Assembly (NCBI RefSeq): GCF_016808335.1
Contig: NC_053146.1
Coordinates: forward strand, 9,183,015-9,247,014
Length of the DNA stretch: 64,000 nucleotides
Origin: Panicum virgatum
Lineage: Eukaryota; Streptophyta; Magnoliopsida; Poales; Poaceae
Direction: 5' to 3'
The notes beneath the pieces were generated by a model. That model was not told the origin of the DNA. It worked only from the letters and a program-made list of their open reading frames with translations, and searched no databases. A program made the translations under genes and the position numbers. This document shows, one piece after another, positions 33,129 to 46,264 of this stretch (its first letter is position 1; each line of letters opens with the position of its first letter).

Positions 33129-34609
33129 CTTTTTAAAAAAGAAAACACACATAAGTGTGTTAATGATTTGTGTTTTTTTTTCAAGACTTCTTACAAACTG
33201 CTCGGGATCCACACAAACTTTCGAAACGGTGACACTAGCTAGCTACAATGCAGGAATGAGCATATTGGCTTCAAGTCATGAAAGATCTTGTGGAGGCAGC
33301 ATGAACTAATGAAGAGGCGCGCTGCACTCTGTAGATGTCAGGTTTTGTGTGGGCGAGCAGCGGAGGCCGGAGGAGGCCCTAAGCACCTACATGATGAATG
33401 GAAGCTAGCCAAACAAATTCATATCCCGAGTTGCATGCACATGTTGGAGAAACTTATTGATAAGCGGCTAATCCACTCGAGAACCGCCCATTCTCGATGC
33501 CGCTCATTCCAAAAGCCCATGATCGTGTCTCCAAATGCTTTGCAATTGACACACGAACTACTTTTCGCTCAGTTTAACCACGCACCCATACTGCAAGTCT
33601 TGGGGAGTTATATACCTGAGTTCAGATCAGCTAACGCGACAGTGTTAAATTCAGATTATTGCTCGGACGAGAGCGCTAGATCGTATACATAGAGAAAATT
33701 AAAGGAACATGCATGGTGCATATATGGAGAGACTACTATTTGTGTATGGAAATTAGGCATATGTCCAACATTAGTGTGGGTTTGTGAACACCTTCATTAG
33801 TCACAAAATGAATATATACCAAAGGAGAAAAAATGCAGTCATGGTGATCTTTTATTTTTGTTACCACCATGCTCTATTGCGTGAATGCAGTCCAACTTGC
33901 TTGGCTGGTTCCATTTGGGGATGGGCGGAGCTGCAGGAAGTGGGTGCGGTGATTGTAGGAGCTTCGACGTCGCGCTGCGGAACGAGGATGTGGGAGCGGC
34001 GGACGACGCCGTCTGTTGGGCCGGTGGCCGGGGCTGAAGGCCCTAGAGCATAGCAGACCTGCATGCGCACGGAAGCTCAACAAGCCGCGCGCTACGGCCG
34101 CCGTCACACGTGATGCCTCGTCCAAGATCGGGAAGCTACTTTGATGCTTCAACAAATGGCTCAATCTTCAGACGCGGTTGATGGATCGGGAATTGGCCAC
34201 TCCAACCTTGGTGTTCCTCAAGATGAAATAATAATGGAGGAATGACTTGGAGCGAGATAATTGGTGTAGCAGAGACCACAGAAGGTTAGCGATTTCTATA
34301 GCTAAGGGCAGGGTGGCACCACCTTCAAAATTGAAATTACTTTCGTCTGTGCTAACTGCTAAGGACACACACACACACACAGGTTGGAATGATATTTTAT
34401 CTACCAAAAAGGACAAACGCAATCCTGGAGATTATATGTACAAGGATCTGTCAACAAAGTTGATCCAGGAGTTATTTTAATTTTTGCATTGGATGGACGT
34501 ACTATTGAACAAACAAACAAGGAGGTGTTTTAGTTTGTTCGCCACATAGTTGACCCAGATTTGTGGCGATAGAAAACTAAGTAATCCATGATATATTGGC
34601 CCAAGATGA
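33129..34609. other. Intergenic, no gene recognised
   Basis: Open frames (for example plus strand 33288-33692) have no recognised domain or codon pattern. A GC-rich patch lies at 33915-34130 and an (AC)n tract at about 34366-34381. Confidence 0.45.
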
Positions 34610-35412
34610 TCACACTTCAACCTGGTAATGGTTCAGGAGCTGGCCCACAACTGAGCCAAACCGCTTTAATGATAAATGTTATCACATTCCATACCATCCC
34701 AAACCACCAATTTTTAGAACCACTCCAAACCGGACCACGTCATCATTTTAGCCAAACCAAACTAGTCCACCTTTCAAACCACGGTTTCACCGTTACTTGA
34801 AGGCAAATAATCTCAACACATACCCGATGCTAATATGCATGGAACAGGCACAGGCGAACAACATCATGGCACCAGTCAAACTTAGACCACCGGCCGCTCC
34901 TTTGGATCTGCGCGCCGGCCACTACCTCATCAGTTTGGATCTGCGCGCGGCAGCCTAGCACCCCTCATCGCTAGATGGCCGGCGAGCACCCGTCACCACC
35001 ACTGGTTGCCGGCGGGGATGGCTGCCGTGGACATGCGCGAGCTCCTCGCAGCCTCCCACCGTGGGGCCCTTGCCTCCTTGCTAACTGTCGAAACAGAAGG
35101 AGAGGGGAGGGAGGGTGCCATGCTAACCGGGGATAGGGTCGGGGCGCCATGGAAGAAGGGGAGGAGCCATGGGCTACACCGGCGAACACAATGGCCACAA
35201 AGCGAACGACAATTGCCGCCGCCGCCGCCGCTGATGACCAGACCAAAATCGTGAATCCATACGAAACCAAACCAGACCAGACCAACCTACCTAAATCGTG
35301 AATCCCAACCAAACCAGCCCACTTATCACCAAACCAAGTCGCCTCAAATGAAATGAAAAAACCAAACCATAAAGACGGGTTTTGGCCCAGACCATTACCC
35401 ACACTGCACACC
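34610..35412. mobile_element. Candidate TIR element with GC-rich core
   Basis: Left end CTGGTAATGGTTCAGGAGC and TGGCCCACAAC is mirrored on the other strand at the right by GTGGGTAATGGTCTGGGCC then AAAACC. Subterminal regions on both sides repeat AAACCAAAC/CCAGACC-like phrases, which point inward symmetrically, and a GC-rich core with a (GCC)n run lies at 34890-35240. I could not identify a target duplication, so exact ends are uncertain. Confidence 0.4.
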
Positions 35413-36272
35413 TATGCATGTGGTGGCGTGGGACCTCTGCTCCACGATTGAAGCCTATTTCGTGTGCAGTATACGAGGGCGGAGGGACCACCAGCCCTCC
35501 AATCCGTAGCAGCGGTGATCACTCAATGGCCGTTGAGTAAGGTGCAGCTGCACCAACCGGACGGCTCCGCGAGATTCCCTCTGGGATGCACCATCTTCTT
35601 GCTTCTGTCAGCAGGTTCATCCTACATTTTGGACATATTGGTTTTCCTTATGCAGCTCATTCCAACCCCATAGATCCAACACATGCACCCTCCTCCAACA
35701 TCTGGCTGGCGTAAACATCAATGCAATGGAGTGAACAATCAACTAAAATATGGGAAGAAATGACCAGGTCGTGAAATCTGTATAGTGAATTGTGTCATTT
35801 TCGTCCGCACAGTGAAGTCTGTATCTTAGAGATCCAGATGCTTACGCAAACTGTGTCTCTCATACATGCATTTTGGCCTTGCCAGTCCTATGATCCTATC
35901 ACATTATTGATTAAAATGTCTAGAAAAGGTCATCATTGCAGAGCTCCGCAAAGAAATAGAGGACATATACTCTTTGTAGTAATTTATTTCAGTGGTTATT
36001 GTGCAACGACCGGTGGACTATTGTGCAATACTGACCGATGTGATTATTATATAAAGGCATCTAATGGCTTTCACATGCCACACAGGCTCAACCATACATA
36101 GTCACTAGCTCACTGCTCTACTTTATTACACAATAAACCCAATCATGGAGTTATATATGCAAATTTATTTACTTTGTTTGTGAAAGAAATCAATCCATCA
36201 AGTTAGTATTAGCTGATGATGCTCTGGCACCATATCTTGATCGTATGCATGGGTGTGGGATGCATCAGGATG
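35413..36272. other. Intergenic; includes copy 2 of a diverged duplication
   Basis: The part 35530-35790 is the pair of 31150-31600. No gene recognised elsewhere. Confidence 0.5.
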
Positions 36273-36275
36273 TTA

Positions 36276-37585
36276 GACTGACTCCAACAGTCTAATGCAA
36301 AATAGGGGAGGCATTCGTGGGTATGCCTCGTCTACAGGAATTGCATCGCGGTTGCAAAATCACCGATCTCCAACAGCAAACGCAAAAAAATCTCCCTCTC
36401 CGTCCCTCACTCTCCTCCGGTCCTCCCTTCCCCCTTGCGCCGCACCTCCTCTGCTCCCTCCCCTAGAGCTCGCCGCCGCCCCCTCCTCCCCATCCCGCAC
36501 GCGGGGCCCGCCTTCACGCACGACCTCACGCCGGCGTCCCCGGCTCCACGCGCCGGCCCTGTGCGCACCGGCAGCCCGGCCTCCACGCGCGAGCTCGCGC
36601 CGGCGGCCCCTCCTCCCAACGCGAGGTTGCGCCGCCTCCCCGCCCGAGTTCGCGCCGCCGCCCCCGTGCGCGCCGGCAGCCCCGCTTCCACGCGCGAGCT
36701 CGCGCCGCCAGCTCCGTGCGCACCGACGGCCCAGCCTCCACGCGCGAGCTCGCGCCGGCGGCCAAGCCTCCCTGCGCGAGGTCGCGCTGCCTCCACGCGT
36801 GAGCTGGAGCCGCCGCTCCTGTGCGCGCCGGCGGTCCCGCCTCCACGTGCGAGCTCCCTGCTCCCCATCCCGCCGCGGGGCCGGTGCGGGCGGATCCCGC
36901 CGCCCCCTGCTCCCCATTCCGCCGGGTGCCGGTGCGGGCGGATCCGGCCGCCTCCTGATCCCCTCCGTCTCCCCTCCCGCCGCCAGCGGCAGCCAGCGAG
37001 AGGAGCGACGAGGGCACGCTTCCTCGACGCAGAGGCCTCGCTGCCCCGCCGTTCTCGACCTGGCCTGTGCCGGCGGACACGGGCGGGGAGCTCCAGGGGG
37101 CAGTCGCGCGGCAAGGTGGCGGCCACCTCCCCCTCCGCCGCGCGAAGGCCATGGCGCGCCGGCCACCTCCGCGCCCTCCCTCCCTCCTCCTCCTGTCTGT
37201 CTGAGGCGAAGGCCCGCACGGCGCCGGATCCGCGCGCGGCGGAGGCCATGGCCAAGCTCGGGCTCGGATCTGCGCGCCGCCGGTCGATCTCCGCGGCAGC
37301 CTCGAGCGCGGGTCCTTTGCGGCCATGGCGGCGGGGACGGTGGACGGTGCCTCCTCCTTCCGTTCCGAGCTGAGGCGCGAAGGCGTGGTGGTTGACCCCG
37401 AGGCGCCCCTGCGGATGCCTTCCAGGAGAGAGGCGATGCAAAATTGCGATGCAATTTTGCATCGTCTCTCTCCTCAAAGGCAAGCTGCCTTGCACGTTTG
37501 CCTTCTCTGTTGGAGAGGATCCCTCGCGGGAACAGTGCCGAGCGGAGAGGCAAAAATACGTTTGCCCTTTCTGTTGAAGTTAGTC
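36276..37585. mobile_element. PIF/Harbinger-like TIR element with GC-rich interior
   Basis: Terminal inverted repeats GACTGACTCCAACAG (left) and GACTAACTTCAACAG (right, complement strand) match at 13 of 15 positions and are flanked by TTA on both sides (36273-36275, 37586-37588), the PIF/Harbinger target preference. Inner inverted pairs (TCTCCAACAG...CTGTTGGAGA; GATGCAAAATTGC...GCAATTTTGCATC near 37437-37462) extend the terminal structure. The 36450-37400 interior is dense with repeated CGCGCGAGCTCGCGCC and open in several frames, but gives Pro/Arg/Ala-rich low-complexity translations. No transposase is seen. Confidence 0.7.
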
Positions 37586-37588
37586 TTA

Positions 37589-39116
37589 GCTGGTGTCTTT
37601 GCTAACGATCGACAGTGTTGTGCCATGACGGCAATTGGCCGTTTTGTCTCATCCATGGTCTTCAGATGCTGCCTTCCGTTTGAGCATCCACCTGCTAGGT
37701 TGCCCATACTTTGGGATCCCAGAGGGCACTTGGGATTTTACACGGCGGACGGCAATGACAATGGCGACATGGCTCGGCGAGGCTTGTCTGTGCAACGCGA
37801 GTGGCAGTGGCGCACTAGCGCAGCGGCACCATGGGCGGCACGGACATTGAGGCTCTGGCAGCGAGCTCTTCCCTGGGTGATGGTAACTGGTGCGTCCGCG
37901 GGGATTGACCTCGTCGAAGCAAGCGAACCGAGCATGGGTTCGGCATGGTCGAGGCCTCTCCAACTCGACACTCGGTTTATTGTAGTAGCGTCTGAGCTGA
38001 GCCACCTTGGTGCTTGCTCCAGTTTGACGCTATCATGTTCATTTCGGACAACACCCATCACCCATGGCAGAGATCGATCAGAAAATCCTCTTTCTTCCTT
38101 TTTTCCCTTCATCTTTGATATAACAGAGATTGTAAACATGACAAGTTTTGATGACGTTGCTTTGTGTCTTTGATCTTGTGTTCCACCAATCTGCTTGCCG
38201 CTCCTGCTCCAAGTACAAACAAGGAGCTCCATTTTGCTGATGGGCCATCCGATCCGCCTGAAAAAAATATCCAACTTGACCCGACCAATATATATGTAGG
38301 CCGGACTCCAACTGAAATTTGCAACACAATAAAAATTAAGCTGGCCACAGGCCGTTTGTTTGACATGAAACCTGACCCTACCCAACCCCATCAAACCCAA
38401 TCCAATCTGACCCAATATGATCCAACCCAAAAATAATAAACAAAATTTGAATTTAACCGGACCCAATCCGATCAATGTCGGATTAGGATCGAGTAAAAAA
38501 ATCTGGCTCAACGATTGGGTTCAGGCTGATGAAAAAAAATACTGAGACGAATATATAATGACTCATCATTATGTATTGCTGGAAGCCTGGAATAGTGCAT
38601 AATGAGTCATGGATGCCATGGGAAGCGCACAGTCGATGAAAGGGAAGCAGCATCGGACGTCACCGCCCATCTATTCCTTTTTTTTTCTTTTTATTATAGT
38701 TAGAAGCCACCACACCGATGGTTTTGCAATAAAATTGATGAAACCTGTATGACTGCTACCTTATCCGAACCTCTCTCTCTCTCTCCCCCTTCTATCTCTT
38801 GCTTCTTAAGAAAATATCTGAACCTGTCTCTATCTTCTTCAATGCATCGTTTGCACCCTACTACAGCAACCGGCAGAACGGATGCATACCACTGTGCTCA
38901 TAAAAACTTTTTCACTAATATAATGTTGGCACTGATCTTTCGAAATAAAAGAAGACACTTATGTATCTCTCACAAATTCTCTTAAAATGAAAGTATACAC
39001 ACTCCCCCTAGCCCATGAAGGCACCGAGTATCTTCTATATGCGGTATGCTGGTATGTGGCTCGCAGTCAGCTCCTTCTATCTTGATATGCAGTAGTGATG
39101 TCGGTTGTAGAGATAC
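37589..39116. other. Intergenic, no gene recognised
   Basis: A stretch at 38370-38480 is rich in CAACCC/ACCCAAT phrases (for example CCTACCCAACCCCATCAAAC), typical of decayed transposon ends, but no borders could be fixed. Frames are open but unremarkable. Confidence 0.4.
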
Positions 39117-41230
39117 ATCATTCTTATACCATGGTGTGGTTGTAGAGAACGTGCAACACATCAAGGTGGGCTTCTGAGCATTACACATCCATATGCTATT
39201 CGTATGACACAGAACTCATTGCAGCAATGTCAAAGTTTGAGTCTAACAATGTCAGAGTTAAAGTGCACCAGTTTGGGACAATTAAATTGCATCTGTACCT
39301 CCCGGTTTAAAGTTAGAGTTAACTTGCATTATCAATTGGTGATTGGGATCAGATAAACTACCAATTCTTAACATAAACATAACAAAAATGAACGATCAAA
39401 GATAATAACATTTTCTTTATTATTTATTATGTCTACTTTTATTTTATCGACATCAACGCATATTGAGTTTGAAACCGGTTGTATTCTATGTACATATGAA
39501 GATGTGGTAGAGTAAATTAAACAAGAGAATTACAACTATAGTTTCTTGATTCCCATAAAATTTTCCATACTCCTTTGCTCAACACTCCTGCGTAGCTAAC
39601 AACTAGTTTGGACTTTGGAAAAAAAAGTTTGGACTTTGGCATTAACTTCCAAGAATGCAAGGTAAACAGCATTGCAACCAGCAAATTGATATGAGTAATT
39701 TATGTGCCTGGCTGACAGGTCACAGCTATGTCGACGTATATGCTAATGACGACGTGCATCATTGTCAAACAAAAATGTGTGCGTCAATCAATCTACCATT
39801 GACACAAGATTTGAAGTAACAATTAACTCTCTAAGTCTCTATGCAAGGATTTGAATCTTAGTTAAGCAAGGTTACTTTGATAGTGACCTAATATTTGTAG
39901 CAAAAGAATGCAGACCACGGACATTATACTAGAGAGTTCATTTCTCCGGTGGATATTTCTAGCAATATCATCAGGGATAAAGAAAATCCGACAGTTCTAC
40001 CTTGTACCTTTTCCTTGGCTGGCACAATTGCTCCGGTGGTGCTAGTGCTGCCTAAACGATACCCACTTGCTTCAGTAGCATTGATGCCACTTTCTTGCAA
40101 GCTACCAGTAAACTTCCGGGTGGTTAGACCTAAGGCTTGTATACTCAGGTTCACTTAGTAGCTGAACCACTTCAAGAGGCAATCTCGGACTGCTGATAAT
40201 CTTGTTACTATGGAGCATGTTTGTGAAATACAGCCTTCAGCTAGCAGGGTATAGGAGAAGAACGGCTAGCCACCGATAATTTGTGTTGTGCATCTCATTG
40301 ACATCTCGATACCTCCCAATCCCTTTCACCTGGTCAAAACAGATTATGATCATCTCATCAGGCACTGCTCTAGGGATATGGCCCTGCCCCTCTTGTAACA
40401 CGTGATGGAGGGTATGGCTACAGGCCTACAGCCTACAACATTTATATTATATACTTGTATGTGATGCGGCTGTAGGATGTGCAAGCCTACTATGTCTTCT
40501 ACCACACATTAGGATGGCATCCGAGCATTATATACATGTATTTGGCTGAGTCAGTACATCATCAATTTGAGTTCAAGTTGGAGATTTATGTCAGTGAATT
40601 GGTGCCTCATTGGTTTGATGTAAGAGGGAGAAGTTCATCAACCATAAAAGTAGTACTTTTGGTTCATTCATTATGAGTAAACTGTTAGTCCTTTTGCTTT
40701 GTGGCCTTGTAGGGCAGAAGCGAAATGTTTGTCATAGACCGCCTCATGGAAATAAAATAAATAAACTGCAGATTACATTCAAGTCATTCTGATCCTACTT
40801 CTAACTTACGTGGAAGTAGGCTTTATTGTTAATGATTCGAGTGAATATATATGTTGACATATGTGGTCAGGAATGATTAAAATACTTTGTGAGTACCAAC
40901 AAGATGGCTCAGGGTGGCCTGCTGTCCCTATGCCCATAAAACCCACCATCGTTAGGAATTTGCGAGCCTGAGACCGTTTAAGGTCTAGCCTTGAGTTTGT
41001 TCACCACTTACATTAATCATGATAAAGCCCATACTAAACATGAAGCGGCAAGCTATAATGATATTGCAATGTGTTCTTTATGGTTTCTCTTCATGTAATT
41101 GTATACGTTTCAAAGTGCCAAGATTTGAAGTGGTTATTTCTTTTCTTAGCATGCTCGTCATTTCTTTTAATGTTTGTTTTTTAGATGGTCTGGGTAAACA
41201 GACTTCATCATGCACAACTTTAGGGATGAC
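39117..41230 (+). repeat. Tandem intergenic repeat, copy B (about 2.1 kb)
   Basis: Collinear with 41290-44145, from AGAGAACGTGCAACACATCA to a block ending in TTTTTAGATGG. Similar throughout, with many small indels. A third, more diverged copy is at 3684-4785. No reliable coding on either strand; a minus-strand frame at 40154-39924 is open but not conserved as a frame in copy C. Confidence 0.85.
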
Positions 41231-41289
41231 CACCTCAACCTTAAGCTTCTAGAACGTAATGGAAGGATTGTAGCTACATCTTACAGATA

Positions 41290-44145
41290 CATTGTTCTTA
41301 TTAAATGATGCGGTTATAGAGAACGTGCAACACATCAAGGTGGGATTCTAAGCATTACACATCCACATGTTATTTGTATGACATAGAATTCATTGCAGCA
41401 ACGTCGAAGTTTGAGTCTAATAATTTCAGTTAAAGTGCACCAGTTTGGGACTATTAAATAAATTGCATCTGATGTACCACATGGTTTAAAGTTAGAGTTA
41501 ACTGATGTTATCAACTGGTGATTAGGATCAGATAGACTACCAATTCTTGGCATAAACATAACTAAAATGAACAACCAATGTTAATAACATTTTCTTTATT
41601 ATTTATTTTGTCTCCTTTTATTTATTTATTTATTTATTTACATCAACGCATATTGAATTTGAAACGATTGTATTCTCCATATATATGAAGATGTGGTAGA
41701 CAAAACAAAAGAATGTACATCTATAGTTTCTTGATTGCCATAAAATTTTCCATGCTCATTTGCTCAACACTCCAGTGTAGCTAACAACTATTTTGGACTT
41801 TGGCGTTAACTTCCATTAATGCAAGGTAAACAACATTACAGCTAGCAAATCAATATATGAGTAATATATGTGTCTGGCTAACAGGTCACAGCTCTATGAA
41901 CATATATGCGCTAATGATGTGCATCATTGTCAAGTAAAAACATATGCATCAATCAAGGATGGACAATAGATTTGAAGTAGCAATTAACACTCTATGTAGG
42001 GATTTAAATCTTAGTTAAACAAGGTTACTTTGATAGTGACCTAATATTGGTAGCAAAAAATGCAGACCACATATGACTAGTAGAAAACAAGCCGAAGGTC
42101 CACCCAACGGTACCAGCATGAAGAAGACCCGACACTAATGCTAGCATTGGTACCGGGTCGTCTTCATGCATGCTGGTACCTTTGGGGTGGATGGGAGCCT
42201 AAGGTGATCCTTTAATACCGGGTGGTAACACCATCTAATACCAAAGGCTAGGCATGGTACAAGGTGATGTAATTAACTGGTACTAATCGTTTAGTACCGG
42301 GTGGTTTTATCACCCGGTACCTATGCCTAGCCTTTAGTACCGATTGATGTTATCATCCAGTACCTAAAGGTGCTCCACGAGTTACTTCAAAATGAAAAAT
42401 TCTCCCTCTCAATCACATCTGTTGTGTAGGTGAGATTCTAAGGGAGCTACGCGTGAGGCAAGAGGTTGTGGGTTAAAATCCCGGCCACCGCACGCGCGTA
42501 TTTCTCGTGAAAAAATCGCATGACTTCCAAGGTTTAATATTTTTTTTACCAAAAATGCTTAGGAACTGGGTGGAACCTTCACCCGGTACTAAAGAGAGGC
42601 TTAGGCACATGTTCTTTAACCCAGTGTCCTAGGCGCCCACATTTGGTCTCGGTTTGTTAGTAAAGGTTGCAAAACCAGTACCTAAGTCCATTTTCAACCA
42701 GCAGCTATGGTCCTTTCTCTAGTAGTGGATATTATATTAGAAAGTTCATTTAATTTCACTAGTGGATATTTGTAGCAATATCATCAGGGATAAAGAAAAC
42801 CCAACAGTTCTACACTCTACCTTTTCCTTAGCTGGCACAATTGCTCCAGTGTTGCTAGTGCTGCTTGATCGATTGATACCAACTTGTTTCAGTAGCTATG
42901 GTGCACTTTGATATCCTACACTGTCGTCCCTTTCTTGCAAGCAACCAGTAAACTTCCGAGTGGTTAGACCTAAGGCTTGTATGCTCAGGTTCACTTAGTA
43001 GCTGAACCACTTCAAGAGGCAGTCTCGGATTGCTGATAATCTTGTCACTAAGGAGCATGTTCATGAAATGAATCCTTCAGCTAGCCACTGATAATCTGTG
43101 CTGAGCATCTCATTGACATCTTGACACCTCCCAATCCCTTGCAACTGATCAAAACAGATTATGATCATCTCACCATGCACTGCTCTAGGGATATGGCGCT
43201 GGCCCCTCTTGTAACACGCAATGGAGAGGGTATGGCTAGCCTGCACCTACAGCATTTGTATTATTTACTTGTATGTGAAGGGGCTGTAGGATGTGCAAGC
43301 CTACTATGCGTCTACGCCTTTTATCATACATTAGGATGGGCATCCGAGTTTTATATATATACTTGTACTTGGCTGAGTCAGTCATCAATTTGGATTCCAG
43401 TCGGAGATATATGTCAGCAAATTGGGGCAGCTAATATGGTGCCACATTGTCGGTTTGAGGTCAGAGGTTGAAGTTCAACACTAAAGGTGGTAGTCTTTTT
43501 GCTTTGTAGGGCACAAGCGAACTGTTTATTACAAACCACATCATGGAAATAAAATAAAAAATAAACTGCACATTATATTCAAGTCCTTCTGAGCCTGCTT
43601 CTAACATGGAAATAGGCTTCACTGTTAATGTTTCTAGTGAACATATCTTGATATATGTGGTCAGGAATGGATAAAATACTTTGTGAGTACCAACAGTTGA
43701 TATAAGTCTTTCCTGAACTCCTGTTTTCATTTAATGAAAAGGTTTTTATACTGTGAGGATCTCCCCCAGAGTTTTCCATCAAAAAAAAACATGTGTTGGC
43801 TCAGGGTGGGCTGCTGCCCATATATGCCTATAAAATCCACTATCTGACCATCGTTAGGAATTTGCGAGCTTTGAGGCCGTTTATGGTCTGGCCTTGAGAC
43901 TGTTTACCACATACATGAATCATGATAAATCACATAGTAAACATGAAAAGGCAAGCTATAATGATATTTTGCAATATATTGTATTGGAATGTGTTCTTTA
44001 TGGTTCCTCTTCATTTAATTGTTTAGGTTCCAAAGTGCCATGATTTAAAGTGGTTATTTCTTTTCTTTAATTTATAGCATGCTCCACATTTTCTTATTGT
44101 TTGCTTTTTAGATGGGTGGATATGTGTGCTTCATTAAATTGTTCC
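41290..44145 (+). repeat. Tandem intergenic repeat, copy C with CACTA insertion
   Basis: Second copy of the 39117-41230 unit, lengthened by the 653 bp CACTA derivative at 42075-42727. Includes a (TTTA)n run at about 41617-41640 not expanded in copy B. Confidence 0.85.
42075..42727. mobile_element. Short non-autonomous CACTA derivative
   Basis: Right end reads, on the complement, CACTACTAGAGAAAGGACC; the left end GACTAGTAGAAAACAAGCC is a decayed version. Subterminal GGTACCGGGT-type repeats (GGTACCAGCATG, TACCGGGTGG, GTACCTAAAGG) occur at both sides. The paralogous site in copy B (about 39915) is uninterrupted, fixing the borders to within a few bases and showing that insertion followed the duplication. 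Confidence 0.8.
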
Positions 44146-44899
44146 AAATCTTAAAATGTGAATATCTAATAGAAATTAAAGCCTAGGGTTGTTTTGTTGT
44201 TAGAGGTGCAGAACCTATGTCAAAAATTAAGTAAATAAATAAGTTCAGCTCTGAAAAAGGCCTAACAAATAAATCTAATAACATTTCCTATAGTCATACA
44301 AAGCTATATGTTTATTAGATGCACCCAATATAACTGAATACAGGACGAATTATGTTGGTCATAGATAGAGAGGCTTTGGAGCACCTTTGTGCATCCTAGC
44401 TCCGAGCAAGAAAACTTGGTCCACCAACGATTGTGAAGGGAAAATGCTATGAAGCACGTCTTTGTGAGCACTGGCTGCTTCCTGATATCCTGATGCATCC
44501 CAACCCAATGTTATGCAAATGGCAATAATGGAATTAGTTAATACCTATTTATAAAGTGCTGCATTAGGCTGAAGGATGGGCTCCCAGATTTACATGTATA
44601 TATTGCAAGGTCCTCACAGAAAGGTATTTATTACATGTACCTGCCAATTGATGAGAGGAAAAAAAACTTCGGCCAGTCAATTCAAATTCAATATCAGAAA
44701 TAGAGGTCATCCAGAAACCATATGGCACTCTCGAACTTCAAATGTATCTGAAATCCATTATTCACTACTACAGAAACACCCATCACTGCTACACATATTC
44801 ACAACGTCGCATTCTACCCCATGATTGTGTCAGGGTGCCTATAAGGAATAAGCATAAAAGATTGTGAAAACACCAGATGTTCTGATAGCGGTCACATTA
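44146..44899. other. Intergenic; CACTA-type TIR start at 44763
   Basis: CACTACTACAGAAAC at 44763-44777 equals the first 14 bases of the CACTA end at 47725, but no second end or subterminal array follows, so it is at most a remnant. The stretch near 44485-44515 matches 685-715. No gene seen. Confidence 0.4.
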
Positions 44900-46264
44900 T
44901 CTATATATTGTATATAGATGCAACCTACTAAGTGTCATAATTGTATTTCTCTCAATCCTCGTGCTGCCACATCATCAATCCACTAAGTGACATGTTGCTA
45001 TGTCATCAACCCACTAAGTGTCATAATTTCTATTTCTCTCAGTCATGTTTTTCAATATGTTGCGGTTCATCAAAAGTATAAATAAAGAAGAAGCCCAACA
45101 GCCAAATTTTTTATTTGTCAATTAAATATTACTCTATGCAACATACATATGTTAAATCCCCTCCCTTTATTTTATTTTATTATTGTCTCATGAACATTAT
45201 TTTCATTTATCAATTAAATATTAGTCTATCTAATATTAATAAATAAATCCACATTTGTTTCAAAAAGAAAACAATTAGTCTCCTATGGTATTTCTGTCTT
45301 CTAAAATTGATGCATCCCACTAGGAAACGTTAACAAAAAGAAAAACAATTAGTCTCCTATTGTATTTCTATCTTCTAAGATTGATGCATCCCACTAGAAA
45401 ATGTTAATTTATATTTCTCTCAATCCCCATTGAGCCACCAACAATGGAAGAATCACTCATTCATCCATCTTACTATGTCTCTTCATTTCTCTCATGTTTG
45501 TAACTTGATCATCCAAGCTGTCATTTCCTTAAGTCTCTCTATCTAACAATACACTACCATCACCACCCCTTCCACTTCTCATGATCTGTAGAACCCAACG
45601 CTCTATATATTTTGCTTAGTTGAAGCCATCGTAGCGTTACACACACTCTCGACTCCATTATTCCATTCGGTTCTGGTAGCTCCTTGCCTTCCCCAGCTGT
45701 TTTGCTACTCTTCAATTTTGTCTTGCATCACTGTGGCATGCAGGAAGAGCACCGTGAAGGATTGTTCCAGGTCTCTTCTCTTCAGTGTTACACATTCATT
45801 CATTATGTTCTGATATTGATACTATGTTTGGTTCCTCCTTAATATTTTACTGTTTGATACAACTATATTTGTACAACTATATTTCCAATTATCAACATTT
45901 CACACACAACTGCATTCCTCACATTTCATTTAAAAAAAATATTTGCATAGATTTCGCTTAGCCAAAGAGTCGATACAAAGTCGAATCACTTCACAAAATG
46001 ATGCAGACTTTTTTCATTTTCTCCTAGAATAAAATTAAAGCGATCTTACCATACCAATTACGATTCCTCTTTTTATCAATTTCATCAACTTGAATTTTTT
46101 ATATGTACTTCAATTTTAGTATTTAAGCATATCTTATATACAACCATGCCATATATCTCCAATGTTAAAATTGACTACAACTTCATATCTCCATCTTTTC
46201 AATACACTCAACTTCAATATTTTTGTCTACAAATCCCGCAGCAACGCGCGGGGTATTCAACTAG
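44900..46264 (+). mobile_element. Non-autonomous Helitron
   Basis: The 3' end has the Helitron signature: a short hairpin CCCGCAGCAACGCGCGGG (about 46234-46251), then GTATTCAA and the terminal CTAG (46261-46264), followed by host T. The 5' end begins TCTATATATTG after host A (44899), giving the A-T insertion site without target duplication. The 1.37 kb interior is AT-rich, has no Rep/helicase coding, and includes an imperfect tandem duplication of about 75 bp (around 45267-45410, ATTAGTCTCCTAT...GATGCATCCCACTAG). The 3' end is firm, the 5' end is inferred. Confidence 0.82.

Noticed and set aside
33288..33692. 134-codon plus-strand frame as a gene
   Set aside because: No recognised domain, no family resemblance, no neighbouring exons or promoter context.
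36295..37395. Long plus- and minus-strand open frames (366 to 397 codons) as host genes
   Set aside because: They overlap in five or six frames over GC-rich repeats, translate to low-complexity Pro/Arg/Ala sequence and lie wholly inside a TIR element.
38370..38480. ACCCAA-rich stretch as interstitial telomere repeat
   Set aside because: Units are irregular (CAACCC, ACCCAAT, GACCC) and do not match the plant CCCTAAA repeat.
43061..43246. Minus-strand frame in repeat copy C as conserved coding
   Set aside because: The frame is broken by indels and stops in copies A and B, so conservation of coding is not supported.
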